DNA from: Datisca glomerata
Taxonomy: Eukaryota; Streptophyta; Magnoliopsida; Cucurbitales; Datiscaceae
Direction of reading: 5' to 3'
Length of the DNA stretch: 64,000 nucleotides
NCBI GenBank assembly: GCA_003255025.1
Contig: QANY01012000.1
Location: forward strand, 310,001-374,000
In this document: in pieces, positions 45,618 through 56,840 of the stretch
Position numbering within the stretch: position 1 is the first letter of the stretch
Layout: every line of letters begins with the position of its first letter
Notes under the pieces: generated by a model
Database searches by the model: none
Told to the model about the DNA's origin: nothing
What the model saw: the letters and a program-made list of their open reading frames with translations, nothing else
Made by a program: the position numbers and the translations under genes

Positions 45618-46290
45618 GTCTACCATTCCTGTTTTTCTTGCAGTTGAAAAACTCAATGGTGATAACATAATAAGATGGAAATCAAGTTCGAATTTGATGC
45701 TAATATGTGAGAATCACAAGTTTGTCATTACTATGGAATGTCATGAAGTGCCCGTTGTCAATGCCCCAAAAAATGTTCAGGACAAATATAATGCTAATAT
45801 GTGCGAAGTCAAGTTAGAATTATACTTGAATCACTCACACATGTTTTTTTTGTGTCCCCTACCAACTATGTTATGAATAAGTTACAATTCAACAAAATCG
45901 CATTGTTGAATGAACTACAAATTTTTGGGTTGCTCAACAAAAGTATGACCAAAGAGGGTGAGGCAAATGTTGCTGAGCAAAAACCTCCTTCCTCTAAAGT
46001 CAAAAGGAAGAAGAACAATGGAAAGGACAATAGTAAGGATAAGAAAGGAAAGAAAGTCAAGAGGTCACCTAAGGCCAAGAAGAACAAGAAATACAACAAC
46101 TCCAAGAAGAAAGAACCCAGGGAAAATGTTTCTTTTGTGGAGTTAAAGTTCACTGGAAGAGAAACTGTAACAAGTATCTCTCCAAGCTGAAAAGAAAAGG
46201 TAAATTTGATTTACTTGTACTTGAAACTTGTTTAGTGGAATATGATATATCATCCTGGATTATAGATTCAGGATCCACTAACTATGTATG
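45618..46290 (+). pseudogene. copia-3 gag and protease start, broken
   Basis: Gag starts at M-S-T-I-P-V-F-L (ATG at 45618) with V-E-K-L-N-G-D-N-I-I-R-W. A large internal part of gag seems deleted near 45860. A Lys-rich stretch (45958-46120) leads into an intact zinc knuckle C-F-F-C-G-V-K-V-H-W-K-R-N-C (C-x2-C-x4-H-x4-C) at about 46128-46169. The protease site W-I-I-D-S-G-S-T-N-Y-V-C at about 46257-46292 keeps the D-S-G triad. Gag packages element RNA; the protease processes the polyprotein. Confidence 0.82.
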
Positions 46291-47300
46291 TTCTTCTTGT
46301 ATATGTTTGATTCTTCAAGAGAGCTTATTGATGGTGAGGTGATAATGAGAGTTGGCAGTGGTGCGCTCGTTTCAGCCAAAGCATTAGGAAATAAATTTCT
46401 TGTTTTGAACAATGTTTATCTTATTCCAGAATTTTCTAGAAATTTAATTTCTATATCTTTGTTGCACGAACAAAATTTTGATGTTTCTTTTAATAATAAT
46501 ATGTTTGCTATTTCAAAGAATGGTTTCAATATTTTCCATGCAAAAGTTTTAGACGGATTGTATATGCTTTAACTAACTAAACATACATTAAATAATTCAG
46601 AATTATTTAAAGTAGCAAATCCAAAACGTAACAAACAACAAAAGGTTTCTAAAAAAGATTATACGTATCTTTGGCATCTTAGATTGGGACACATTAATCT
46701 TGACATAATAAACTGATTAACAAAGCAAGGTGTTTTGAAAGAACTAAAAGTTAAAACTCTTCTGGTTTGTGAATTATGTTTAAAGGGGTAAAATGACCAA
46801 AAGACCTTTCTTTGCAAAAGGCCAAATATCTAAAAAATCGTTTGAGCTAGTATATAGTGACGTCTGTGGATCTATCAATGTACAAGCTAGAGGTGGATAT
46901 GAGTATTTTGTCACTTTTATTGACGATTACTCAAGATACAATTATACTTACCTAATGCATAAAATGTCTGAAACTTTTAAAAATTTTAAAGACTTCAAAG
47001 CTGAAACTGAAAAACAATTAGGTAAATTTTTTAAAACACTTCGATCAGATCGAGGTGGTGAGTACTTGGATTTAGAATTCAATGATTATCTGCTGGAGTA
47101 TAGCATTATATCCTAACTCACAGCAGTTGAAATGCCACAGTAAAATGGTATTTTAGAAAGGAGAAATAGAACCTTATTGGATATGGTTAGGTCGATTCAT
47201 ATTCTGGGAATATGCACTTCAAACGGCAACTTATATTTTGAATGTAGTTCCTTTTATGTATGTAAGCAAGACACTTTTAGAGTTATGGAACGATTTCAAA
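46288..47300 (+). pseudogene. copia-3 protease tail and integrase, broken
   Basis: 46288-46572 is an open stretch of protease and linker (L-N-N-V-Y-L-I-P-E-F-S-R-N-L-I-S). After a stop, Y-L-W-H-L-R-L-G-H-I-N-L-D-I-I gives the pre-integrase motif near 46669-46713. 46793-47116 carries the integrase core with V-Y-S-D-V-C-G (first Asp), F-V-T-F-I-D-D-Y-S-R and R-S-D-R-G-G-E-Y (second Asp). N-G-I-L-E-R-R-N-R-T-L-L-D (Glu) follows near 47144 after a stop. All three catalytic acids are still readable. Confidence 0.85.
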
Positions 47301-49190
47301 CCTAGTTTACGTAATTTCCGTATATGGGGGGTGTACGACTCACGTTCTTAGACCTACGACTGAAAAGTTAAACTCAAGATCTGAAGTGTGTATATTTGTT
47401 GACTATGCTCCAAAAACAAGAGGTGGTTACTTTTATAGTCACAATGATCAAAATGTGTTTGTATCGACAAATGCTACTTTCCTCAAACACGACTATATGA
47501 TATACCATAAACCATCTTCATCATTAAGCGACAAACCATAGAAACCATTGTTCTTGTTCAGGAAATCCTGGTGCAACTTTGTAGTGGGAGAGTTATAAGA
47601 CAACATATTTGCTATGAACTCGAGGCACATGTCCTAGTGTCATACACCAATACAGACGATCCATTAACCTTTAAAGAGGTAATGGAAAATCCTAAAATGA
47701 GAAATGACAAGATGACATGAAATAAGAAATGGAATCGATGTATTCCAATTATAACTGGGAACTTATAGATCCACCTGAAGAAGTCAGGCCAATTGGATGT
47801 AAATGGATTTTCAAGAAGAAAAGAGGTGCATATGGGAAAGTAGAGACTTCTAATGCACAACTAGTAGCCAAATACTATACTCAAAGGGAAGCAATCGATT
47901 ACGAAGAGACATTCTCTATCGCTGCCATGCTAAAATCCATTTTCATTCTTTTATCTGTAGCCACTAGTTTAGACTATGAAATATGGAAAATGGATGTTAA
48001 GACAACCTTTCTGAATGAGTCTCTTGAAGAAAACATCTATATGATGCAACCAGAAGAGTTTGTGAAAATAGGACAAGATCAGAAAGTATGCAAGTTGCTT
48101 AAATCCATTTATGGATTGAAGCGAGCATCGAGATCTTGGAATCTTACATTTGAGAAAACTATCAAATCATATGGCTTCGAACAAAACGTTAACGAAACTC
48201 GTGTTTATAAATACATCAAAGATAAGAAAGTTTGTACTATATGATATTCTACTAATTGGGAATGATGTTGAAACTTTGTCGAAAGTAAAGAAGTGGTTAG
48301 CAGAGAAATTTCAAATGAAATATTTGGGAAAGGCGAGCTATGTTCTAGGCATCCAAATCTTAAGAGATGAGAAGAATAAGTTCTTGGCACTTTCTTAGTC
48401 GTCTTATATGATAAGGTTCTAGAAAGATTCTCTATGAAAAATTCTGAGACAGGTCAATTACCGATCATGCATGGAATTGTCCTTTCCAAGGAGTAGTGTC
48501 CTAAGACACATTAAGAGGAAGAGGATATGAAAAATATTCCTTATGCTTCATCAGTTATGAGTCTTATGCATCCCATGTTATGTACGAGATTGGACATCTG
48601 TTATGCAGCAGAAATTATCAGTCGTTATCAATCAAATCCTGGTTTTGAACAATAAATTACAGTAAAAAAAACATTCTCAAGTATCTTTGGAGAACGATAA
48701 ATTATATGCTTGTTTATTCAGGAGAAGACTTGAACCCCACTGGATATACTGATTCTGATTTCAATCAGATAGGGATAAAAGAAAGTCAACATCTGGATCA
48801 ATATTCACCATAGGTGGAGGAGTGTTAAACAATCTAGTATTACAGATTCTATTATGGAAGCCGAATATATAGCGGCTTATGAAGCTGTGAAATAAGCGGT
48901 TTGGCTCAGAAAATTCTATACTAATCTGGAAGTAGTTCCAGATATGGATAAGCCACTAATCTTGTGCTTTGACAACAGTGGGGCGGTAACTAATTCAAAG
49001 GAGCCAAAGAGTCACAAGAGGGGCAAGCACATTGAGAGAAAATTCCATCTTGTAAGAGTGATTGTACACCGAAGAAATGTGACTGTTATGAAGATAGCGT
49101 CAGATCAGAACCTGACTGATCAATTTACCAAGACACTTCCAGCGAGTCATTTGAGGGTCATGTACAAAGCATGAGGTTGAGAGAGATCCC
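47301..49190 (+). pseudogene. copia-3 reverse transcriptase and RNase H, broken
   Basis: 47729-48244 is a 171-codon stretch with W-E-L-I-D-P-P-E, G-C-K-W-I-F-K-K-K, M-D-V-K-T-T-F-L-N-E and K-V-C-K-L-L-K-S-I-Y-G-L-K-R-A-S. The frame shifts just before the catalytic box, which reads V-L-Y-D-I-L-L-I-G-N-D where V-L-Y-V-D-D-I is expected, so the two-residue core of Y-V-D-D is deleted. 48944-49174 is the RNase H end with L-C-F-D-N-S-G-A-V and L-T-D-Q-F-T-K-T-L. The RT cannot be active. Confidence 0.87.
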
Positions 49191-49200
49191 ACATTTGCTT

Positions 49201-49210
49201 AAGTGGGAGA
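49201..49210 (+). other. copia-3 polypurine tract
   Basis: A-A-G-T-G-G-G-A-G-A, one T before the T-G of the 3' LTR. This is the usual copia plus-strand priming site, perfectly preserved. Confidence 0.85.
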
Positions 49211-49211
49211 T

Positions 49212-51291
49212 TGTTGGGCATATTGCCCTCAAAGCATGTGTAAAGACATTTTATTTGAAAATTGATAAAAACACATTTTTATTATAATTATATTATCTGA
49301 ATATTACTGAATAATTATTATAAATATCTAAAAATTTCATATTCATTAATAAGACTATAATCTTCTATTAATACGAGATGATTAAAATCATAGATAATGA
49401 ATAAAATAGTCCGTACCATACTAAAGTATGAAATCTTTAATAAATAGTTGCTAGTACGGTTCGCTAAATATTTTGAATGTATGTGATCTAGATCCGGATA
49501 ACTGATGTGGATAAACATCTTAATGAATGTACTTTATATAATTAGATTATATAGGGCATGATTGATGTGAATTAATATCTTGATTAATTTACCGTTTATC
49601 ATAAAGATTTAATACATATCAATCAGATAATCGTATATAGATCAGTTTAAATCTTGAGTACTCATGAACTCCTATACATGTCTACTACATCTTTTGATTC
49701 ACTCGTTAATGTTTGTTTGTAAAACATGTTACTGAATTTTGTTTTCGAGATTTAGTTACATGCATAGCTGAGAACATGATCTTACAAGATTTGAAATCGA
49801 AGCTTTCTTGACGGAACATATATTGATTCTCTTAAGTGTTAATTCTTGAACTGAATGGTTATTGAGCTCAAATTTATAATACAATTATAAATTGACCGTT
49901 CACTAGTGAGTTCATAGTACTTAAGAATCAAGTGGTAATTAGAAGGATAAAACAGTAATTTTGATCAGTTCTAATTTACGAACCATTAATTGGAGGACAG
50001 AACTACATGGAGTGATTTATATCAATGGGCTACGCGAGATTACTCTATAAATATATTCAATAATTACTAAGAGTGCAATTTCATATTTATTAGTGGAGTA
50101 ATAATAAAATTAATAAATGAGATTATTTAATTAAATAGTTTAATTAATAATTTGATTTATTGAAATTTAGAATTATGGGTCCATGATCTCCAAACCACAT
50201 CTGTACTGCATAGTCTAGAGTGTGAATGCCTCAAGGCATAAGAAAAATACAAACTTACAAAAGAAATTAAGTTTTGGGGGTAAATATATAATTATGAGAT
50301 AATTATGTGTTATTAATTAATTGAGAATTAATTAGCTAAATTAAATTATTGTAGTTTCCAGAAATTACAATTAATCAACTAAATATATCGATTAGTTATG
50401 TATTAATCGATGATGAGACAGTATATTTGATTTATGAAATTAAATAATATTAAATTATTATAAGATAATAATTTGAATTTGAATTAACTAATCAATTTAT
50501 TTTGAATTAACATATAAGTTAGTTGATAGATGTTATCAGATAAGTTATTTTTGAATTAACTAATATTTAGATATTTATCTGATTAAATAATAAATTTTAA
50601 AAAATTGTTACGTGGCATATCGGACTGCCATGCGCCAATCATTGATTTTGAATCAAGGATTGGCGTGGCACATGGCACTGCAGTGGCGCGTGGCACAATG
50701 TAGTGTCACATGACATTGCAGTAGCGCACGTCATACTACAATACCGCATGGCACTATAGTGTAGCGCAGTCTCCAATGAGTGCCACTTTAGTAACACATT
50801 TGTAATATATTTTATTATTTTATCTAAACCTAAAACTTAATAAGCCTTGATCTAGATATATATAGATAATATTCTATTCACCTCATAATAAGATATCTGA
50901 CTGATTAATCGTTAATCAAAGCTCTACGGATTTTCTAATTCTCTCTTAAAGCTCTGCTCAAAAGTCCTTATTCAAATCTCTAGATCTCATGTGTTGAGTA
51001 TATCTAGAGATAATAAATTACTCTTGATTTATTCTACGTGCCCACACACGTTCTAGTGTGTTTGAAAATTAGTTTAGAAGATTTTGGTGTGGATCTCAAA
51101 TTCTGTTAATCATGGAATCAAACTTTAGTTGTTGTTACTAAAAAATAGCAAGGACATTTTATAGACTTCGAGTGGTAAAATCTTTTTCTTTGAATGTCTA
51201 TTAATTTAATATATAGATATATGATGAATCCGTTTAGAAAAATTATTTTTCAATCAATAAAATTTTTGAAACCCGTATCACAATTCCAACA
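49212..51291 (+). repeat. copia-3 3' LTR
   Basis: About 2.08 kb, starting T-G-T-T-G-G-G-C-A-T and ending A-A-T-T-C-C-A-A-C-A, so the terminal inverted repeat T-G-T-T-G-G/C-C-A-A-C-A is intact. A TATA box T-A-T-A-T-A-T-A lies at about 50856-50863. Just upstream, 50611-50790 is a GC-rich cluster of imperfect repeats around G-C-A-T-G-G-C-A-C-T and G-C-A-G-T-G-G-C-G-C, probably promoter-proximal U3 repeats. Confidence 0.85.
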
Positions 51292-51666
51292 AACATGTGA
51301 CTCCGCCCATGCTCACCATCGAGATGTAAGATAGTTTGCTTCTACGAGTGAGAGATACTTGCTAGTCTCTCTCTCACACGAAGTCACTTTCTCACAGTCC
51401 TATCACGCCATAGCCAAAGCCACCAAGCATCTCCTTTCGTAGGCTGAGGTATACTCATCTCTCTCTGTGTATTTTAGAAATTGAAACCTAAAATTGAATC
51501 TGTAAATACAGAGAGAGAGAGGGGGTTTCAATATGTGACAGCAGTTTCATTTTAAATGACAACAATTTCATCAACATATCATTTTAACTTGAAAGCATTT
51601 GTTTCTAATCGAGTATGTTTCTTCCATTTCTCTTACATTTTTCTTTTGATAGATGCTTCTTTGGAG
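51292..51666. other. short unique stretch between copia-3 and LINE-3
   Basis: Less AT-rich at the left. A donor-like G-G-C-T-G-A-G|G-T-A-T-A-C near 51450 and an acceptor-like T-T-T-T-G-A-T-A-G near 51651 on the plus strand could be relics of a host 5'-leader exon. No coding sequence is readable. A short GA run lies at about 51511-51522. Confidence 0.25.
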
Positions 51667-53279
51667 TTTTTTTTTGGAATTAACTATATTGAAATTTTAT
51701 TAAGAACAAAATAAAAAATACAGTTAAGGAGGTTTTAGTCTACCCTTACAAAAAATATATCTAACATAATCAAGCTATAAATGGAACTAGACAAATAAAA
51801 ATCATAAAAGTTAATTCTCCCCTAACCTAAGCTATAGTTGGCTATAGCATCAATAACATAATTGCAATTTCTGTTTATCCATCTAAGTGAGAAACCCTTA
51901 GCTTGATTTAAAGTAGAAAAGACCTCATCCACTAAATGGGCCAATCTCCAATCTGAGCATGAATTAGACCTGATCTAGGAGACCACTTGCTTTGAACGGG
52001 AACAACTGCACCACACGCCCAAGATGATTGAAGAGCCCATTTAAGCCCATAAAGTATTGCAAATAATTCCTCCACTACACTGTAGTGATAAGGTGACATT
52101 TTACTTTCTCGACACAACTATTCCTCCCTTTCCAAAATTTTCCAAACAAGAAATATGATCTACTCCACTGACATGATACCAGGGTATGGAATATACTCTC
52201 CTCCGCTTGAAAGCATACTGGACAGACTGGATTTTGGCATATGTGCGTCTTGAATAAGATCTGTTTTGTAGGTAGATAATTATGAGTAGCCCTCCGTAGA
52301 AAGAATTTGATCTCTGCTGGTACTTTTGCATGCCATATTTACTTCTAAAATTTAGGATTGAATGCCATGGTAAATGTGAATCCTTTATCATTTTCCTGTA
52401 ATTTTGAGGTGTTAAAAAATTGTAGAATGCTTTGACTATTTTTGAAAATCCAATTTTTGCGAAGCCAAACCAAAAAATCAGGTTTAGAGAAAAAAATAGG
52501 GATAGATAGAATTCTTTTAGAAATCTAAATAGGAAAGATTGAGTAGACAAGATCCATTCCAGCCAGGTTAGTTGGGTAATATTAGGTCAATAACTAAATT
52601 AACATTTTGAGCATTAAACTTAGAAAGGCTTGGAAAACTAGGAACCCAGGACTCATTCCACACACTAACAGATAATCCATTGCCGATCCTCCAAACTGAG
52701 TGTTTCCTAATGATTTCTTTAACTTGCCATAGGCTTTTCCAAGCCCATGAAGTGGTTTTCACAGCCTTAGCCTCGAGAAAACTACAATTAAAGGTAATAT
52801 AAGCTCTTTAACAGCCTAGCACACAGATATTAGGGTTATTAAGATTAATCTTAGGCCTGTTTTGCTAATAATGATAAATTAAAATCCTCTAAATCCCTAA
52901 AACCCAATACCCCACACCCCTAACATCCTTTACTAGAATTCATTTTAGAGCTAAATGCCCAACTAATACCAATACCATCTTCATCTTTGGACAGTCAGAA
53001 CCTCATAATTAAGACAAACTCCTTCGAGGAAGTTAAAAGTACTCATAATATATCATGGCAAGGCCTTAGCCACAAATTTCAAAAAACGCCACTTTACCCT
53101 AAGGGATAGAAGGTTAGCTTTCCAAAGAGAAGTTATATTTTCCATTCTTTCTAATAACATAACATGGATTGCTGATTTTGACTTTTCCCAATCAATAGAT
53201 AAACATAGATATTTATCTTTATCATCATGCAGAGGAATATTAAAAACTTTTGAGATAATATCCTTCCTATTATCATTAA
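51667..53279 (-). mobile_element. LINE-3, 3' half (post-RT, zf-RVT, RNase H, poly-A)
   Basis: 3' half of an L1-type LINE on the minus strand. From right to left: D-K-Y-L-C-L-S-I-D-W and S-L-W-K-A-N-L-L-S near 53215-53105, then 52568-52762 with T-S-W-A-W-K-S-L, W-R-I-G-N-G-L-S-V-S-V-W-N-E-S-W, then 52101-52550 with zf-RVT remains. 51932-52117 is an RNase H-like end (V-E-E-L-F-A-I-L-Y-G-L-K-W-A-L). A T-run at 51667-51675 is the poly-A end. All frames are broken. It continues at 58494 beyond an inserted gypsy-like element. Confidence 0.85.
53275..53279. repeat. left target-site duplication ATTAA
   Basis: The 5-bp ATTAA borders family 2 copy B on the left and recurs at 58494-58498 on its right, as expected from gypsy integration. 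Joining the flanks restores the LINE-3 reading direction and domain order. Confidence 0.75.
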
Positions 53280-53803
53280 CTGTGAAGGAAAAAATTCACC
53301 GTCTCTGATAATCAATCGTGAATTTCTTACATCATAATATGAAAATTAAGAGCATAATTTAGAGAGAGAGAGAATAATGACACCATGATTTACGTGGAAA
53401 CCCCTTAAAGAGAAGAAAAACTATGGGGAGATTTTGATAGTATTTCATTATGGAGAAATGATTTACAAGGCTAATGAGTGTTGAGAGTTGTTATCTTCTG
53501 TTTAGAGTTACATCTTGCCTCTATTTATAAACTTCATATAATCTTATACAACTTATCTAATTCTATCTAAAAATAGGATCAACAGAATTTTGCCTGAGAT
53601 CAAGCTTATCAACAATAACAACCAAGTGAATCTTGATCATCTGATCAATCTAATGATCTTGATTAACTTCTCTTTAGATTGTCATGTCAGCAATCCACGT
53701 GCTTTCATCTGATTAGTCTGTTCTTCGGTTCTCGCTCCATCTTCTTCTTGATGGAGTCCTTGGTCTAGGTCTTGCCACGTGTCGTGTGAAATTTTTCCTG
53801 TAT
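53280..53803 (-). repeat. family 2 copy B, 3' LTR (left)
   Basis: Aligns with 57943-58493, e.g. T-G-A-C-A-C-C-A-T-G-A-T-T-T-A-C-G-T-G and A-T-C-T-A-A-A-A-A-T-A-G-G-A-T-C-A-A-C. It contains a classic plant TATA box on the minus strand, T-A-T-A-A-A-T-A-G at about 53521-53530. The inner border is next to a purine run on the minus strand (A-A-T-G-G-G-G-G), a plausible polypurine tract. Confidence 0.85.
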
Positions 53804-53924
53804 ATTGGCCCCCATTACACTTAACGGAATTTTATTCGTTGAAGTGTAATGTTTATTTTTCTGCCACCATCTTTTTGGGCATCATTTATGGCTATTTTTT
53901 TCGTATTCTTTTGTCGTTTCATCT

Positions 53925-54180
53925 TCCTGCTTAGATAATGCTTTACACGATTCATTTCAGAGCAACTCTTCATCTTCCCGCTCAGAGAATGCTTTACATG
54001 CGCTATACTAGAGTAATCTTTCATCTTTCCGCTCAGAGAATACTTTACACGATTCATTTCAGAGAAACTCTTTATCTTCCCGCTTAGAGAATGCTTTACA
54101 TGATTCATTTTAGAGCAACTCTTCATCTTCTCGCTCAAAGAATGCTTTACATGCGCTATTCTAGAGCAGTCTTTCATTTT
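53925..54180 (-). repeat. five 51-bp tandem repeats that keep an open frame
   Basis: Five copies of a 51-bp unit. Because 51 is a multiple of 3, the minus strand stays open (53821-54177) and translates to five 17-residue repeats of the type M-K-x-C-S-x-M-N-x-V-K-H-S-L-S-G-K. Two unit variants occur (I-A-H-V and M-N-[HR]-V types). This is most likely repeat DNA, since no start context, partner exon or known protein is seen, but the preserved frame is notable. Confidence 0.75.
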
Positions 54181-55850
54181 CTATTGTGTCTTCCATTCCT
54201 TTCACCGTGGGCTCATTGATAAAATTTCTTACTTTCTTCAATTTTGTTTTCCTCATCTTATACGTTAAGATCTGCAAAAAGAATATTTTATAAGAACAAT
54301 AACATTATAATTTACTGAAATGAGTAAGGAGCGAGTGTACCGTTTTATAATTCCATCGCAAGAGTTTGGATTTGATGATCTACATTTATTGACAAAGTTT
54401 CTCCCGTTTCCTTTGCTACGGGTTCCTTTGAGAGTTTATTCCGTTTCCATTGTTGTAGGCTCATTGGAGAGTTCCTCCCGTTTCCTTTGCTGAGAACTCC
54501 TTGGAGAGTTTCTCTCTTTTCCTTTTTAAGAGCGACTTACGAACTGCCTGTTTTCAAAGACTTAGTTTAAAATAAGGAACCATTACCCCATTTCCGCTTT
54601 GAGAGTAGCTTCAGCTCGGTATTGATAGGACTTGATTTGATCATTTCTGCTAAGCATGTTTTGGGAACATAGTTTTTCAAGCTGCTATTTGACAGGCCAT
54701 AGTTAATCTCCCTATTGAGGATGTTGCTGTCAACCCTTATTTTTGGAGGTGTCGTTACTGATACAACCATAGTCTTTTGTATGTTTTTGTATTTTTCATT
54801 TCTTCAAGACTTAGCAAATTTCTTCTATTCTTTCATCTGCTTCTCACTTTATCTTTCTTTGTTAACTTTCATTTCCTTTCTTTCTCTTTTCATTTTCCAC
54901 TTCTTCTTTCATCGTTTTCACTTTTTCCTTTCTTGACTATCACCTTTTCCTTTATCCACTTTCACTTTTTTCAGTTTTCGTATTTCTTCCTTTCTTTTTC
55001 TTTTTGATTTCCTTATATTAAGCCAACACAATCACTAATCACTTGACCTCACAATTCCCATCTGGTTCCATTTTTTGAATTCTTTTTGAAGATTCATTTG
55101 CTTCTCACTTTATTTTCCTTTGTTTTCTTTGTTTTCTCGCTTTCATATTTCTCCCTTTCTCCCTTTTGGTTATTTCTAAGTGTTGAATAATCTCTCCAAG
55201 ATTCAGACATCTTGAGACATTCTTCCTTTGCAATTCTTCATTCTTTTTAGATTTCTTGCCTTTGAAATTTATTTCTTTTCAGACTTCTTCATTTTCAAAT
55301 TTCTTTCCCTTTCAGAGTTCTTTCTTTTCAGAGTTCTTTCTTTTCAGAGTTCTTTATTTTTCCTTCTTTTCAGAGCCCTTTCTTTTTATAGCTCTTCATT
55401 TTCAGAATTTCCTTCTTTCCAAACTTCGTTCTTTTTTGTTTCTTTTAGAGGGTGGTGCTGCAGACACTATTCCTCATGGATTTAAGCTCTTACTGAGCTC
55501 AGGGGTTCATTTTTGTTTCCTTTAGAAAGCAAAAGCCTTCATGGACATGAACTCTCAGTGAGCTCAGTGGCCCGTTTCCTTTAAAGAGTAAAAGCCTTCA
55601 TGTATATGAACTCTTGGTGAGCTCAGGGGTCCGTTTCCTTCTAAGAACGATGCTCATAGACACTCCTAAGGACATAAGCTTTTCGCAAAGCTCAAGGGCC
55701 CAAAATTTCCTGTAGAACGCTTACTAGAATTTCTCTCTTTACTTTTCTTTTTCCTGTACAAAAATATCTCCGACAAGAATATTGAACAATACCATATATA
55801 ATATTTTAATTGAATAAATATGAAATGAGTATACCATAACTTTCTTCTAG
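54181..55850. repeat. family 2 copy B interior: pyrimidine-rich and short tandem repeats
   Basis: A mosaic of degenerate repeats on the plus strand: G-A-G-A-G-T-T-[CT]-[CT]-T-C-C-C-G-T-T-T-C units (54390-54530); a block shared with copy A (54540-54610); long TTC/TTTC-rich runs (54780-55440) with C-A-G-A-G-T-T-C-T-T-T repeats; and four units of about 65-85 bp containing C-T-C-A-G-[TG]-G-G-[CT]-C-C-G-T-T-T-C-C and A-A-A-G-C-C-T-T-C-A-T-G (55450-55700). The Phe/Ser-rich open frames here are products of this composition. Confidence 0.7.
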
Positions 55851-56260
55851 AAGTTCGAATCTCCTTCCGTAAAGACTTTTAAAAAGCCGACTTCCACAGT
55901 TTTGTAGTGACGTACGATTAGTCTCATAAGTCTAGATGTGTTGGTGAAGCTTAATGAATGAAGCTGACAGTTGTGTACAGTCTTCTTTCCAAGAAGTAGA
56001 ATTATGTATCTTTCCGATGATATAAGATTTGTCACGTAGTTAACTCCTAGTAAATTCAGTTTAATTTCTGAAGTTGACCATTCCGCATATTCTGCTTTCT
56101 TGAACAGCTTTCACGAAAATCATCATAATGTTTTGTTGTGAGCTCCTAAATCATTTTCGTAAAATTTTCCAAGAAATAGACTTCCATATCTTCGTAATAA
56201 TATATGATTTGTCATGTAATTTCCCTCCAATATTTTTCATTTTTGTTGTCGTTTCCAGCC
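55851..56260. repeat. repeat unit shared with family 2 copy A
   Basis: Contains G-A-A-A-A-T-C-A-T-C-A-T-A-A, T-T-T-G-T-T-G-T-G-A-G-C-T-C-C and T-A-A-T-A-A-T-A-T-A-T-G-A-T-T-T-G-T, matching the long units at 42100-43320 in copy A. This links the two copies as one family. Confidence 0.7.
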
Positions 56261-56281
56261 CCATTTTCATTTTCCACTCCC

Positions 56282-56840
56282 ACTGTCTTTCTCGTAATGG
56301 ATAGTCGTTCTAGTTGTCATGATTTCCCTTTGCTAAGACTTTTTCTGTTCCGCATCCTATAATCCCAGCTTTTCGAGTTCATCTAAGTCATCAGACGACC
56401 AAGAGTTGTTTGATCGAGTCTAAGCAAATATAAGGATGACAAAAAGGCTTTGCAGTAAATTCATTGGTCCCGTTGAGAAGAGGACCCAGACCGATACTTC
56501 AAGCTATTCTCGCTCAGAGCTCCCACTCCCAATTCCCCGAGGCACATATCAAGGTTCCCTCATATCCTGAACCTCCTCTTCCACCAACTCCTGCTGTGCG
56601 CGCTGTGGGTACTCATGCTCTGGGAAATGGTTCTGGGTCCTAGACCATTACTACTGGTGAACCTTTACCAGCTCTGTGGAGGTTGAAATGATTTTCCAAT
56701 GCTCTCGTTCCAGAATCTGTGAGTTTCCTTGACGATGCCATGGCTTCCCACGTTGTTCTTTGCGGCATTCAGTCTGACACCGATACTAATAGCATGAAGA
56801 GGCTTGAGCTCGTCAACAACTTGAGCTATGATTTGATGCG
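56282..56840 (+). pseudogene. antisense-gene relic in family 2, homologous to gypsy-1 antisense exon 3
   Basis: Plus-strand frame with only two stops in its last hundred codons. It reads A-H-I-K-V-P-S-Y-P-E-P-P-L-P-P-T-P, then P-E-S-V-S-F-L-D-D, then S-H-V-V-L-C-G-I-Q-S-D-T-D (56710-56784), and ends L-S-Y-D-L-M-R at a donor-like C-G|G-T-A-A-A-A (56841). Exon 3 of the gypsy-1 antisense gene ends with P-A-S-V-N-F-L-G-D, V-L-C-G-V-Q-S-D-T-D and L-S-H-G-L-M-K before its own donor. The shared residues, order and splice position (within one base) argue for homology. The coiled-coil exon is missing here, since 57000-57900 is repeat-like. Function unknown. Confidence 0.6.

Larger units (their letters stand above)
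45618..51291 (+). mobile_element. Ty1/copia element of Angela type (copia-3), 5' LTR missing
   Basis: Plus-strand element with gag, protease, integrase, RT and RNase H in copia order, a perfect polypurine tract A-A-G-T-G-G-G-A-G-A at 49201-49210 and a complete 3' LTR. It is related to copia-2 but better preserved. The zinc knuckle and protease active site are intact, while the RT active site has lost two residues and the frame is shifted several times. Confidence 0.87.

Noticed and set aside
45866..46153. Leu/Phe-rich minus-strand frame
   Set aside because: It is the shadow of the Lys-rich Gag tail and zinc knuckle of copia-3.
54715..55525. Overlapping Phe/Ser-rich plus-strand frames looking like membrane proteins
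   Set aside because: The DNA is a TTC/TTTC-rich repeat inside family 2 copy B; hydrophobicity comes from base composition.
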